Positions 10,515 to 17,963 of a stretch of DNA of 64,000 nucleotides are shown here, piece after piece. A program made the translations under genes and the position numbers. Below the pieces are notes generated by a model, which was not told the DNA's origin, did no database searches, and saw nothing but the letters and a program-made list of their open reading frames with translations. The stretch covers positions 84,213-148,212 of the forward strand of contig JAJFIW010000023.1 in assembly GCA_021774615.1 (NCBI GenBank). The letters run 5' to 3'. The DNA comes from Alphaproteobacteria bacterium. Its GTDB lineage: Bacteria; Pseudomonadota; Alphaproteobacteria; UBA1280; UBA6503. The first letter of the stretch is position 1; every line of letters begins with the position of its first letter.

Positions 10515-11088
10515 TAAATTAGAAAACTTAATTGCAGGTCTAGAAAAATTATTCTTATCTTTACCCTTTGAGATGAAATCATCTTTAATTAGTGCATATA
10601 TCACTGGTGGGAAAGTCAATGGTGTTGCTGAACTTAGCACTGCCAGCACTGGGTTCTGTACCGAGGGATTTCATCTTTCACCAGTAGCATTGGCGATGTT
10701 TGCCAAAATGGAAGAGAAAAATCCAACGGTATTCGGTGAAATTGATTCTTACGTAAAAGCTCTGGATCAAATTGGTGCTGACCGAGCCTATGAAACAATT
10801 ATGGGGCTCATGGACAGAAAAGACAATGAAGTAGGCCTTGTTTTCTGGGAGTGTGTGTACTCGGGCAAGAGTAACCTCCTTCGCCACCACTACGAAGAGA
10901 TGCAAAGTCTATTCTCTGTAGAGCCCGGACCTGTCGGAGGTCCACAGATGCCCAAATTGGTAAAAATAATTGCCTTCCAGCCATATGTACTGGAGGCCAT
11001 TGATCAGATGATTAATGAAGGGACTGCTCCGAGTAAGGATCAGTTTCTTAATAAGGATCAATTCAAAAGCATTTTAGTTAGCGATTAG
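10507..11088 (+). CDS. Unknown protein, 193 aa, between two terminators
   Basis: I do not recognise this protein. The GTG start has AGGAG 7 bp upstream, so the gene is well supported. It is soluble and mostly helical in appearance, with no signal peptide or membrane segment and no catalytic motif that I can name. The segment around residues 135-142 is rich in Pro and Gly. The C-terminus contains a near-repeat KDQFLNKDQF. The gene stands alone between the groEL terminator and its own strong terminator. Its codon use looks less AT-biased than that of its neighbours, which may indicate acquisition. Confidence 0.75.
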   Translation: MSNKLENLIAGLEKLFLSLPFEMKSSLISAYITGGKVNGVAELSTASTGFCTEGFHLSPVALAMFAKMEEKNPTVFGEIDSYVKALDQIGADRAYETIMGLMDRKDNEVGLVFWECVYSGKSNLLRHHYEEMQSLFSVEPGPVGGPQMPKLVKIIAFQPYVLEAIDQMINEGTAPSKDQFLNKDQFKSILVSD

Positions 11089-11097
11089 GTTTAAGGG

Positions 11098-11130
11098 AAG
11101 GCTAGTGTGTTACACACTAGCCTTTTCCTT
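11098..11130 (+). terminator. Intrinsic terminator after the unknown gene
   Basis: A 12-bp perfect stem AAGGCTAGTGTG (11098-11109) / CACACTAGCCTT (11113-11124) with a 3-nt loop is followed by a T/C-rich tail. Confidence 0.92.
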
Positions 11131-11159
11131 TTCTTAGAAAAACTGTTATGGTGTGGGTT

Positions 11160-12128
11160 ATGAATGATCAAACCCCTTACGAACACCTAACTCCAGAAAC
11201 CGTGCTAACCGCAGTCGAGAAATTATGCGGTCGTGCTACTGGTGCTATTTTTGCGCTTAACTCTTATGAAAACAGAGTGTACGAGGTTGAGCTTGAAGAG
11301 GGCGAGCCTGTTATCGTTAAATTTTATCGCCCTAATCGTTGGGACAAATCAACCATTGCCGAAGAACACACTTTCGCTTTAGAGCTAGCAGCTTACGAAA
11401 TCCCCGTGGTGCCACCTTTGGTGTTTGATAACCAAACCCTTTTCGAGCATAACGAATATTTATACACAATTTACCCTAAACGGGGCGGTCGACCTTTCGA
11501 GGTACGGACTAAAGAAGATTTGCGCCAACTAGGGCGTTTATTAGCAAGGCTACATAATGTTGGTGCAACTTCCACGTTTAAGCATCGCCCTGCATTAACT
11601 GTAGATAGCTTTGGCTGGCAGAATGTTACTTTTTTAGAACAGTCTGGCATTATCCCACTTGATATGCGCGAATCTTTTAGTGCGGTAGCGCACCAAGTTT
11701 TAGAAATGGCCGATAATGTTTGGGGTGGCAGTAAATACTCTTTGCGCTTACATGGAGACTGCCACCCCGGCAATATTCTAGTTGCCCAAGAACCATTTCT
11801 GGTGGATTTAGATGACTGTGTCAGCGGCCCTGCGGTGCAAGATATCTGGATGCTTTTATCAGGAGAAGAGGGTGAGCTTGCCGAGCAAATGACCACTCTG
11901 CTTGAAGGGTACCAGCAACTCCGAGACTTTGACATGGCCGAGCTTCGCTTAGTGGAAGTTTTACGAGCATTACGGATGATACATTACTCAGCATGGCTAG
12001 CACGCCGTTGGAATGACCCAACATTCCCCAAAAATTTCCCATTTTTTGCCAAACAAGACTACTGGCAAAAAGTTGTACTAAACCTTAAAGAGCAAATGGC
12101 AGCCATTTCGCACCCAACTAGCTTTTAG
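11160..12128 (+). CDS. srkA: Stress response kinase A (YihE/SrkA family)
   Basis: The 322-residue protein matches the SrkA family along its length. It has an N-terminal NSYENRVYE segment and VKFYRPNRW with the ATP-contacting Lys. The catalytic HGDCHPGNIL is followed by the metal-binding DLDD, and a C-terminal LARRWNDP segment precedes FPKNFPFF. The family is an aminoglycoside-phosphotransferase-fold Ser/Thr kinase that counters MazF-type and antibiotic-induced death in E. coli. I chose the ATG at 11160 because it aligns with the family start; an in-frame ATG at 11148 is also possible. The 3' end overlaps the convergent gene at 12125 by 4 bases. Confidence 0.93.
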   Translation: MNDQTPYEHLTPETVLTAVEKLCGRATGAIFALNSYENRVYEVELEEGEPVIVKFYRPNRWDKSTIAEEHTFALELAAYEIPVVPPLVFDNQTLFEHNEYLYTIYPKRGGRPFEVRTKEDLRQLGRLLARLHNVGATSTFKHRPALTVDSFGWQNVTFLEQSGIIPLDMRESFSAVAHQVLEMADNVWGGSKYSLRLHGDCHPGNILVAQEPFLVDLDDCVSGPAVQDIWMLLSGEEGELAEQMTTLLEGYQQLRDFDMAELRLVEVLRALRMIHYSAWLARRWNDPTFPKNFPFFAKQDYWQKVVLNLKEQMAAISHPTSF

Positions 12129-13066
12129 CCTCTGGATTCTTTGTGTCCTTCATCGCGGGAACGTTGCATGCGCTCTCTCTTTATGGCTGTTTCTTCGTTG
12201 TATGTATTTACAGTTTGGTTTATTTTTTCTGGATTATCCATAAGCACTATTGCCATATACTGCTCTTTGTCGCCATTGTTTTTATCTGCATATTGAACTG
12301 GTAAACCTGTTCTTTCTGCTAAATGGGCTTGCATAGCTAAAGCTTCTTCTTTTGAATTGCAATAAACACGCACACTAGGGTCTTTCTCTCCTTCAGCGCC
12401 TTCATCAAGGGTTACCCTATGGGTATTAGGTACATTTCCGTCTTGGAATGCTCCTCTAACTCTCGATGCAGCATGGTATTTTTCTTTATAATTTGCACCA
12501 TTACTCATATCATTACCTCCTGAATGTGTTTTGTTTGTATCAATAGCCAAATTTTTAAAAGGGTCTTTAGGTGCAGATTCCCAGAAGCTTCTGGTTGGGC
12601 CTTCGTTGGAATAGCTTATAAATTTACTTCCTTCAACTGCATTTGCATTAAGCGCTGGTTGGCTTGGCTGTATGCCTTCTTCTATTAATTTTTCTTCGAT
12701 AGTTTGAACAAGTTCCATCATTTTTTGTGGGTCATTGCCTTGTAGGGTAATCATCCTACCTTGCTCAGGGCTATTAATTGGAGCTTCCATATTAAGTAAC
12801 TCTGAATGATCTGGCGTTGCCACTTGTGCACTGGCACCACTTTTTACAATATCTTCTAAAATAGTATCCCATGCTTTGGGGAGGTCTTCTGGCTTTATAG
12901 ATAAATGAAATTTCCAACCATCACTTGTGTCTTTTTCCGTCATAATTGGGCTTATATTAATATTCTGCTTATCTTCAGATAAACCGGCATGGTAGCCGTC
13001 TTGATTTGCCATAATCCCATAGTCAGTAACAATTTTGTGGAGTGTATTGTAATGTAGTTCGCTCAT
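12125..13066 (-). CDS. Unknown protein with a SpvC/OspF-like (phosphothreonine lyase) N-terminal region
   Basis: The protein has 313 residues; the ATG is preceded by AGGGG. By recall, residues 16-160 follow the layout of the bacterial effector lyases SpvC and OspF. A DGY motif (23-25) precedes K52-F53-H54-L-S, the position of the catalytic Lys-x-His pair. A helix rich in Pro/Ala follows, then GRMITLQ, a long helix and SYSNE at 151-155, matching the effectors' SYRNE. I see no equivalent of the second catalytic lysine (in KWK of SpvC), so activity is uncertain. Residues 215-285 form a second alpha/beta region with a similar strand-helix pattern. No signal peptide or membrane segment is seen. 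It is convergent with the srkA-type kinase gene. Confidence 0.55.
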   Translation of the reverse strand: MSELHYNTLHKIVTDYGIMANQDGYHAGLSEDKQNINISPIMTEKDTSDGWKFHLSIKPEDLPKAWDTILEDIVKSGASAQVATPDHSELLNMEAPINSPEQGRMITLQGNDPQKMMELVQTIEEKLIEEGIQPSQPALNANAVEGSKFISYSNEGPTRSFWESAPKDPFKNLAIDTNKTHSGGNDMSNGANYKEKYHAASRVRGAFQDGNVPNTHRVTLDEGAEGEKDPSVRVYCNSKEEALAMQAHLAERTGLPVQYADKNNGDKEQYMAIVLMDNPEKINQTVNTYNEETAIKRERMQRSRDEGHKESRG

Positions 13067-13262
13067 TTGTATCCCCTTATTCTTGGTCCCTATATATAAG
13101 TGGTGTGCATTAATTACATAAAAACAAGCCCATTTTCATAGAAAAAAATAGATTAATGGTAAAATACTTAATATTTTTAGGCTTATAATAGCGATAATAC
13201 CAACAGGCAATTGCATTTTATTTCTGCCAAGGTTAGAGTGTTAGTAGTACTAAATAATAAAA

Positions 13263-16200
13263 ATGGTATTTCTGCTCTTGAACAGACCAATGAGTAATAC
13301 AACTTGGCCTATTTACCTACCAATCGTATTTATCATTGGTGTGGCGATAGCTATATGGGGTGGTATAGTTGTTAATAATCAGGTTAAATCCGAGCGCTAC
13401 CACCAGCTAGTCTTAGAAAGTGAAAAGAAGACTGCTGATATCTCAGTTAAATGGTCGCTACTAGATGGTGCTATGCAATCTTACCGCTCGCTTATAGGTG
13501 CTAGAACTGGCCTAAGTAATAGCAATATGAGTGCCATGACAAACTCGCTAGCAACACGAATAGATGCCTTGAAATATGTTGCAGTCTTTGACGGTAAGCT
13601 CTCTCATAAGTTTACCCCAGTGTTATCGTATAGTGCTACAGGGCTAGACAGCATTGATAACCACGAGCTAGCCGATGCACTAGACTCTAAGAAAAGTTTT
13701 TTTAAGAATTTTGATAAATTATCTATTCTTCCTATCCATCTTAAAAATAAATCACACCCCGAGCATTACGTGTGGGCGGTAGTCCCATTAAATAAAGATA
13801 ATGGGCGAATAGTTATACTAATTGATTTGTACCGCCTTATGGGCCCTAACTTTGCACTACAAGCAGAGCATGACACAGCTCCAGATATTAGGATATCTTT
13901 TGTGGGTGATAACTCTACATTTCATGTTTATGACCACGATACTAATAACCATAAGTATGACCACAAGTCTTTAATTAATATTGGTGGAGCACAGTGGATA
14001 TTAGGTTGGAATTACAATAAAGACTCTGCTGGTGACTATAATTGGGGAATTATTTTTTCTGCTGTTGTATTGCTTATTACAATGTTTCTTATATGGATAC
14101 TATGGACACAATACACTATTTCAGCATTAATTCGTAGTGAAGTCATAACACGTACAAAAGAGCTAGAGCAGGCAAGCCGCCGCTTTCGCCTTATCACTGA
14201 CAATGCCTACGACCTTATTGCAATTGTTTCGATACGAGGGGATTTTGAGTATATAAACAGTGCTTATAACCGAGTGCTAGGTTACTCGCGTAAGCTTGTA
14301 TTTGGGCAGAGCATTCTTGATTTTGTCCACGAGGATGACGGTAGCTACCTTAAAAAAGCTATTGATGCCGTTATTAATGGGCGCCCTGTTAGTGAAGTTA
14401 GCTTTAGAATGAGAAGTAAGAAAAATGACTGGATCCACCTTGAAGCTGTGGCTAAAGGTATTTTTGATAATAGTTGGAATTTAACTAGTATTGTTATCCA
14501 TTGTCGTGATGTAACCGCCCGTAAGAAGTATGCTGATGAGCTAGCGCGCTCTGAACAGCGATTTAAAGACTTCGCCGATTCATCTGCTGATTGGCTGTGG
14601 GAAGTTAGCAATGACTTTGTATTTTCCTATGTGTCACCAGGGGTAAAAAGTACTCTTGGTTATACACCACAAGACATGATGGGATGTACCATCTTTGATG
14701 CATTGTTTGCCAATGGTGACAATGCATCAAGAGAGCTTCTAGAAGGTCTGGCTAAACGCCATCAGCCGTATCGAGAGCTTGAGTTCTGGACGAGAACTAA
14801 AATGGGTGAGCGAGTTTGTTTGCGATTGAGCGGTATCCCTGTTTTTGATAAAGACGGTAACTTCTCTGGTTATCGTGGCGCTGCTACTAATATTACTGCC
14901 AGCAAAATTGACAGAGAAAATATGCTCCGTCTTGCAACTACAGACCACCTAACAGGGTTGCTAAACCGTAACCGATTTATGGAAGAACTAGAGCATACCA
15001 TAGCTTTGTCTCGGCGCCATAATACTGAAGGCGTGGTACTGTTTATTGATTTAGATAGGTTTAAGGTTGTTAACGATACTCATGGCCATGAGGCTGGAGA
15101 CCTTGTTATTAAGGACTTTTCTTCAGTCTTGAAGAAATCTGTGCGCTCTACAGACATTATCTCGAGGATTGCCGGTGATGAGTTTGCAGTTATTATGCAC
15201 AATGTAGACATAAAAAAAGCTGCAGAAAAAGTTTCTGAGTTGATTGCTTGTGTAAATAAAATGCGGGTTGATTATAAAGGTACAAACTTACAAGTAACTA
15301 TTAGTGTGGGCATGGCTGGTTACCCACAAGCTGGTAAAGATGCTTCACAAATTCTTACAAGTGCAGATTTAGCAATGTATAAAGCTAAAGATATGGGGCG
15401 TAATAGGCTCTATATTGATGAAGGTATGTTGGTTAGCGATAAAAATAATGCAACAATGCGCGAACAGCTAGAGTGGATCGATCGCCTAAGAGAGTCCCTA
15501 GATAAAGACAAGTTTGAGATGCACTTCCAGCCAATTGTTCCTTGTAATAAAGGTAGCCATGTTATTTACGAAGCACTAATACGCCTGCGTGATGAAAATG
15601 GCAAACTAGGAGCACCAGCATTATTTATTGACGCCGCAGAGCACTTTGGGATGATTAGAGACCTTGATAAGGCTGTGGTTGAACGTTGTATTAAAATGCA
15701 GGCGGAGCTGTCTAAAAAAGACAAGAACGTTGTTTTATCGATTAACTTGTCGGGCATGTCTTTTGGCGACAATGAGTTATTACAATGTATGAAAAAATTC
15801 TTTAAGAAATATAAAGCAGACCCTACTAAATTTATCTTTGAGGTGACAGAAACTGCCGCCATGCGCGACATTAATGAAGCACAGTCTTTTGTTAGTGGCT
15901 TGAAAAAAATGGGTAGTAAATTTGCATTAGATGATTTTGGAGTTGGATTCTCTTCATTCTTCTATATAAAACACCTAGAGGTTGATTATATTAAGATTGA
16001 TGGTTCCTATATCCGTAACTTAGATACCTCATCAGAAGATAGGCTTTTTGTTAAGTCATTGGTAGACTTGGCATCAGGGCTGGGGATTGAGACTGTTGCA
16101 GAATTTGTTGAAAACCAAAGTATTTTAGATGAACTAAAAAACATGAATGTTACCTACGCCCAAGGGTTTCATCTATCTAAACCAGAAAAAGACATAGAAG

Positions 16201-16328
16201 CTCTTTTTGATACTTTTGATAATACAGAAGCTGGAGTAAAAAAGAGCGTTAAAAAACTGGTAGCAAAAAAGCCTACCAAGCCTAAAAGCAGTAAGGGAGA
16301 TAATAAGAGTAAAGCTGCTAACGAATAA
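13263..16328 (+). CDS. Membrane PAS-PAS-GGDEF-EAL cyclic-di-GMP protein
   Basis: The protein has 1021 residues. TM helix 1 is near 17-37, a periplasmic sensor region follows, and TM helix 2 is near 262-282. Two PAS domains (about 305-420 and 430-550) lead to GGDEF (about 557-715) and EAL (about 745-985). The cyclase signature reads AGDEF at 637-641. An inhibitory-site RxxD (RSTD, 628-631) sits at the canonical five-residue distance. The EAL triad is present at 770-772, as is DDFGVGFSS. Phosphodiesterase activity is therefore likely, while cyclase activity is possible but altered. The tail is Lys-rich. An alternative ATG lies at 13290. Confidence 0.92.
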   Translation: MVFLLLNRPMSNTTWPIYLPIVFIIGVAIAIWGGIVVNNQVKSERYHQLVLESEKKTADISVKWSLLDGAMQSYRSLIGARTGLSNSNMSAMTNSLATRIDALKYVAVFDGKLSHKFTPVLSYSATGLDSIDNHELADALDSKKSFFKNFDKLSILPIHLKNKSHPEHYVWAVVPLNKDNGRIVILIDLYRLMGPNFALQAEHDTAPDIRISFVGDNSTFHVYDHDTNNHKYDHKSLINIGGAQWILGWNYNKDSAGDYNWGIIFSAVVLLITMFLIWILWTQYTISALIRSEVITRTKELEQASRRFRLITDNAYDLIAIVSIRGDFEYINSAYNRVLGYSRKLVFGQSILDFVHEDDGSYLKKAIDAVINGRPVSEVSFRMRSKKNDWIHLEAVAKGIFDNSWNLTSIVIHCRDVTARKKYADELARSEQRFKDFADSSADWLWEVSNDFVFSYVSPGVKSTLGYTPQDMMGCTIFDALFANGDNASRELLEGLAKRHQPYRELEFWTRTKMGERVCLRLSGIPVFDKDGNFSGYRGAATNITASKIDRENMLRLATTDHLTGLLNRNRFMEELEHTIALSRRHNTEGVVLFIDLDRFKVVNDTHGHEAGDLVIKDFSSVLKKSVRSTDIISRIAGDEFAVIMHNVDIKKAAEKVSELIACVNKMRVDYKGTNLQVTISVGMAGYPQAGKDASQILTSADLAMYKAKDMGRNRLYIDEGMLVSDKNNATMREQLEWIDRLRESLDKDKFEMHFQPIVPCNKGSHVIYEALIRLRDENGKLGAPALFIDAAEHFGMIRDLDKAVVERCIKMQAELSKKDKNVVLSINLSGMSFGDNELLQCMKKFFKKYKADPTKFIFEVTETAAMRDINEAQSFVSGLKKMGSKFALDDFGVGFSSFFYIKHLEVDYIKIDGSYIRNLDTSSEDRLFVKSLVDLASGLGIETVAEFVENQSILDELKNMNVTYAQGFHLSKPEKDIEALFDTFDNTEAGVKKSVKKLVAKKPTKPKSSKGDNKSKAANE

Positions 16329-16509
16329 AATTTATGTATATAATGATTTCGATAAAAAGAGCAAAGGAAAACCCAACTCTTGCTATCATAAGGGCGTTTG
16401 ATTTACTAGAATGGTTAGCACCAGCGTTACCAATGCTAAGAACGCCAGCAAGAAGGGATATAACCACAGCAATAAAGGTTGTAATCATTAGAGTTTTAAA
16501 AGTGAACAT
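16318..16509 (-). CDS. HIG1-type twin-transmembrane protein
   Basis: The 63-residue protein consists of two hydrophobic helices (about 5-26 and 44-62) joined by a polar turn with SNALMIARV. This is the pattern of the HIG1/DUF2909 twin-membrane family, which is linked to assembly of respiratory supercomplexes and cytochrome oxidase. GGAGG lies five bases before the ATG, which supports this frame over the overlapping + strand frame. Its last 11 bases overlap the 3' end of the convergent GGDEF-EAL gene. It diverges from the gene at 16531 with only 21 bp between the starts. Confidence 0.75.
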   Translation of the reverse strand: MFTFKTLMITTFIAVVISLLAGVLSIGNAGANHSSKSNALMIARVGFSFALFIEIIIYINFIR

Positions 16510-16530
16510 GGGAACCTCCAGTTATTATTT

Positions 16531-17454
16531 ATGAAGTATGATACTACGATATTTAGAAGTAATATAAAAAACATTTTCAGATGTTTTATTGCTCGTTCTA
16601 GTTTAGTTGCCTTGTTGTTGGTAGCTTTTCTATTGCCTGCTGTTGCTCAGGAGAATGTAGAAAAGCCTAAAGGGCTTGTCCCAAATTTAACGGTTAATAT
16701 TAAGCTAAACTCAGCCTTAAGCGAGGAAGAGACAGAGTTTTATAGTAAAATTGCGCAAGACCTTATTAATAAATTACCAAGAGAGTTAAAGCTTGATAAG
16801 CAATTGGGTGCGCTAAAAGAATTTGATAGTGCCTACGAGCACATAAATGTAGTTACATATTTACCGCCTACAGATAATGTAGAAACAGATAAGCTTATTA
16901 AACATTTTAAAGTTAAATTTACCTTTGATGACGAAGACGGGGCTAATAGCGCAGAGCAAGCTGGCGATGTTATTTTCCCGCCTGCATCACGTGGAGAAAC
17001 AATTGTTGGCTTAAAGCAGCCAGACACAACAGAAAAAGCACCAGAAGTAATTAAGAAAGCTGTAATAAAAGTACTACCGCAGGAGCCAAAAGCAAAACCT
17101 GTAACTAGGAAAATGGCTAAGCCAGCTCCTAAAACTAGTGCATCTAGCAGTGTAGAGAAGGTGCGTTTAGTGTTTGATATGGACGAAAGCTATGTAACGG
17201 CACAACATCGTAAAACAGTTATGGACTTTATTAATAATGTACGCCAAAACAATAAAGAGCCTGAAGGGTTTGTTTTTGTGGTTCGCTCGTATGAGGGGCC
17301 TCTTGATGGCGAATACCTTTTAGGTGAAGTTAGACTACGCTTGCTTACTGCATTGTTGCGCCAGCAAGATATCAATGTTTCTCGTAGCAGAGTTACTGAG
17401 ATATTCGTACATACAAATAAAGAACAATTTATTGAGATACAACCAATATATTAA
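16531..17454 (+). CDS. Secreted or periplasmic protein of unknown function
   Basis: The protein has 307 residues. A basic N-terminus and a hydrophobic stretch (about 22-39) ending in AVAQ look like a long signal peptide. A mixed alpha/beta region (50-140) follows, then a Pro/Lys/Ala linker (about 165-210). The C-terminal ~95 residues have a strand-helix-strand-helix-strand order resembling an OmpA-like domain. They lack the Asp/Arg peptidoglycan-binding pair I would expect, so that comparison is weak. No convincing ribosome site precedes the ATG. The next gene, a ferredoxin, is 23 bp downstream. Confidence 0.7.
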   Translation: MKYDTTIFRSNIKNIFRCFIARSSLVALLLVAFLLPAVAQENVEKPKGLVPNLTVNIKLNSALSEEETEFYSKIAQDLINKLPRELKLDKQLGALKEFDSAYEHINVVTYLPPTDNVETDKLIKHFKVKFTFDDEDGANSAEQAGDVIFPPASRGETIVGLKQPDTTEKAPEVIKKAVIKVLPQEPKAKPVTRKMAKPAPKTSASSSVEKVRLVFDMDESYVTAQHRKTVMDFINNVRQNNKEPEGFVFVVRSYEGPLDGEYLLGEVRLRLLTALLRQQDINVSRSRVTEIFVHTNKEQFIEIQPIY

Positions 17455-17477
17455 TATGTTTAGAACTAGGAGATAAC

Positions 17478-17789
17478 ATGACTAAGATTTTATTTAAGAC
17501 TGAAGATGGTATAAAAGAAACAACTTTGAATAAAGGTGAGAGAGTTCTTAGTGCCGCTTTTAAACTTGGTCTTGATGAAAAAGGTTTTGGCGAGTGTGGT
17601 GGGAACTGTGTATGCAGTACATGCCATATTTTTGTGGAAAAAGGTCTGGAGTCTTTCCCTGCAACATCAACTTGTGAAGAGGATCTGCTAGACACTGTTT
17701 TCAATTATCGTGAGAACTCGCGTTTGGCATGCCAGCTTGTATTACAACAAGATGCTGACGAAATAATTGTAGAAGTGCCAAGTAAGTAG
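17478..17789 (+). CDS. 2Fe-2S ferredoxin, adrenodoxin type
   Basis: The 103-residue protein has the Cys pattern C-x5-C-x2-C (in ECGGNCVCSTC) and a distal Cys in LACQL, so the four [2Fe-2S] ligands are present. An extra Cys lies inside the first loop. Family members pass electrons to cytochrome P450s or to Fe-S and heme-A assembly enzymes; in alphaproteobacteria this type often serves Fe-S biogenesis. TAGGAG precedes the ATG. No partner reductase is in the window. Confidence 0.93.
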   Translation: MTKILFKTEDGIKETTLNKGERVLSAAFKLGLDEKGFGECGGNCVCSTCHIFVEKGLESFPATSTCEEDLLDTVFNYRENSRLACQLVLQQDADEIIVEVPSK

Positions 17790-17794
17790 ATACT

Positions 17795-17834
17795 ATAGCC
17801 GTTTAACTTTGTACTTACATAGTTAAACGGCTAT
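17795..17834. terminator. Hairpin 1 downstream of the ferredoxin gene
   Basis: A perfect 14-bp inverted repeat, ATAGCCGTTTAACT (17795-17808) and its complement (17821-17834), flanks a 12-nt loop. It starts 5 bp after the ferredoxin stop. There is no T-run, so its role as a terminator is uncertain. It is the first of four adjacent hairpins. Confidence 0.6.
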
Positions 17835-17856
17835 GGGCACAAACTGTTTTGTGCCC
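17835..17856. repeat. Hairpin 2
   Basis: A perfect 9-bp stem GGGCACAAA / TTTGTGCCC closes a 4-nt loop and directly abuts hairpin 1. Confidence 0.7.
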
Positions 17857-17870
17857 CACTAGTGAAGTCT

Positions 17871-17891
17871 AACTGCGGTATATACGCAGTT
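17871..17891. repeat. Hairpin 3
   Basis: A 7-bp stem AACTGCG / CGCAGTT closes the loop GTATATA. Confidence 0.6.
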
Positions 17892-17908
17892 TAAGTGGAG
17901 CTTAGTGC

Positions 17909-17935
17909 AACTTAAGGCCATGCAGGCCTTAAGTT
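17909..17935. repeat. Hairpin 4, upstream of the GH3-like gene
   Basis: A perfect 11-bp stem AACTTAAGGCC / GGCCTTAAGTT closes the loop ATGCA. It ends 28 bp before the start codon of the next gene and would lie in its 5' leader. Confidence 0.7.
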
Positions 17936-17963
17936 AAATTACTATACTTAACAAGAGGGTTAA

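Noticed and set aside
16334..16534. A + strand 66-codon frame at the end of the GGDEF-EAL gene.
   Set aside because: It is the shadow of the minus-strand HIG1-type gene, which has the good ribosome site and two clear membrane helices.
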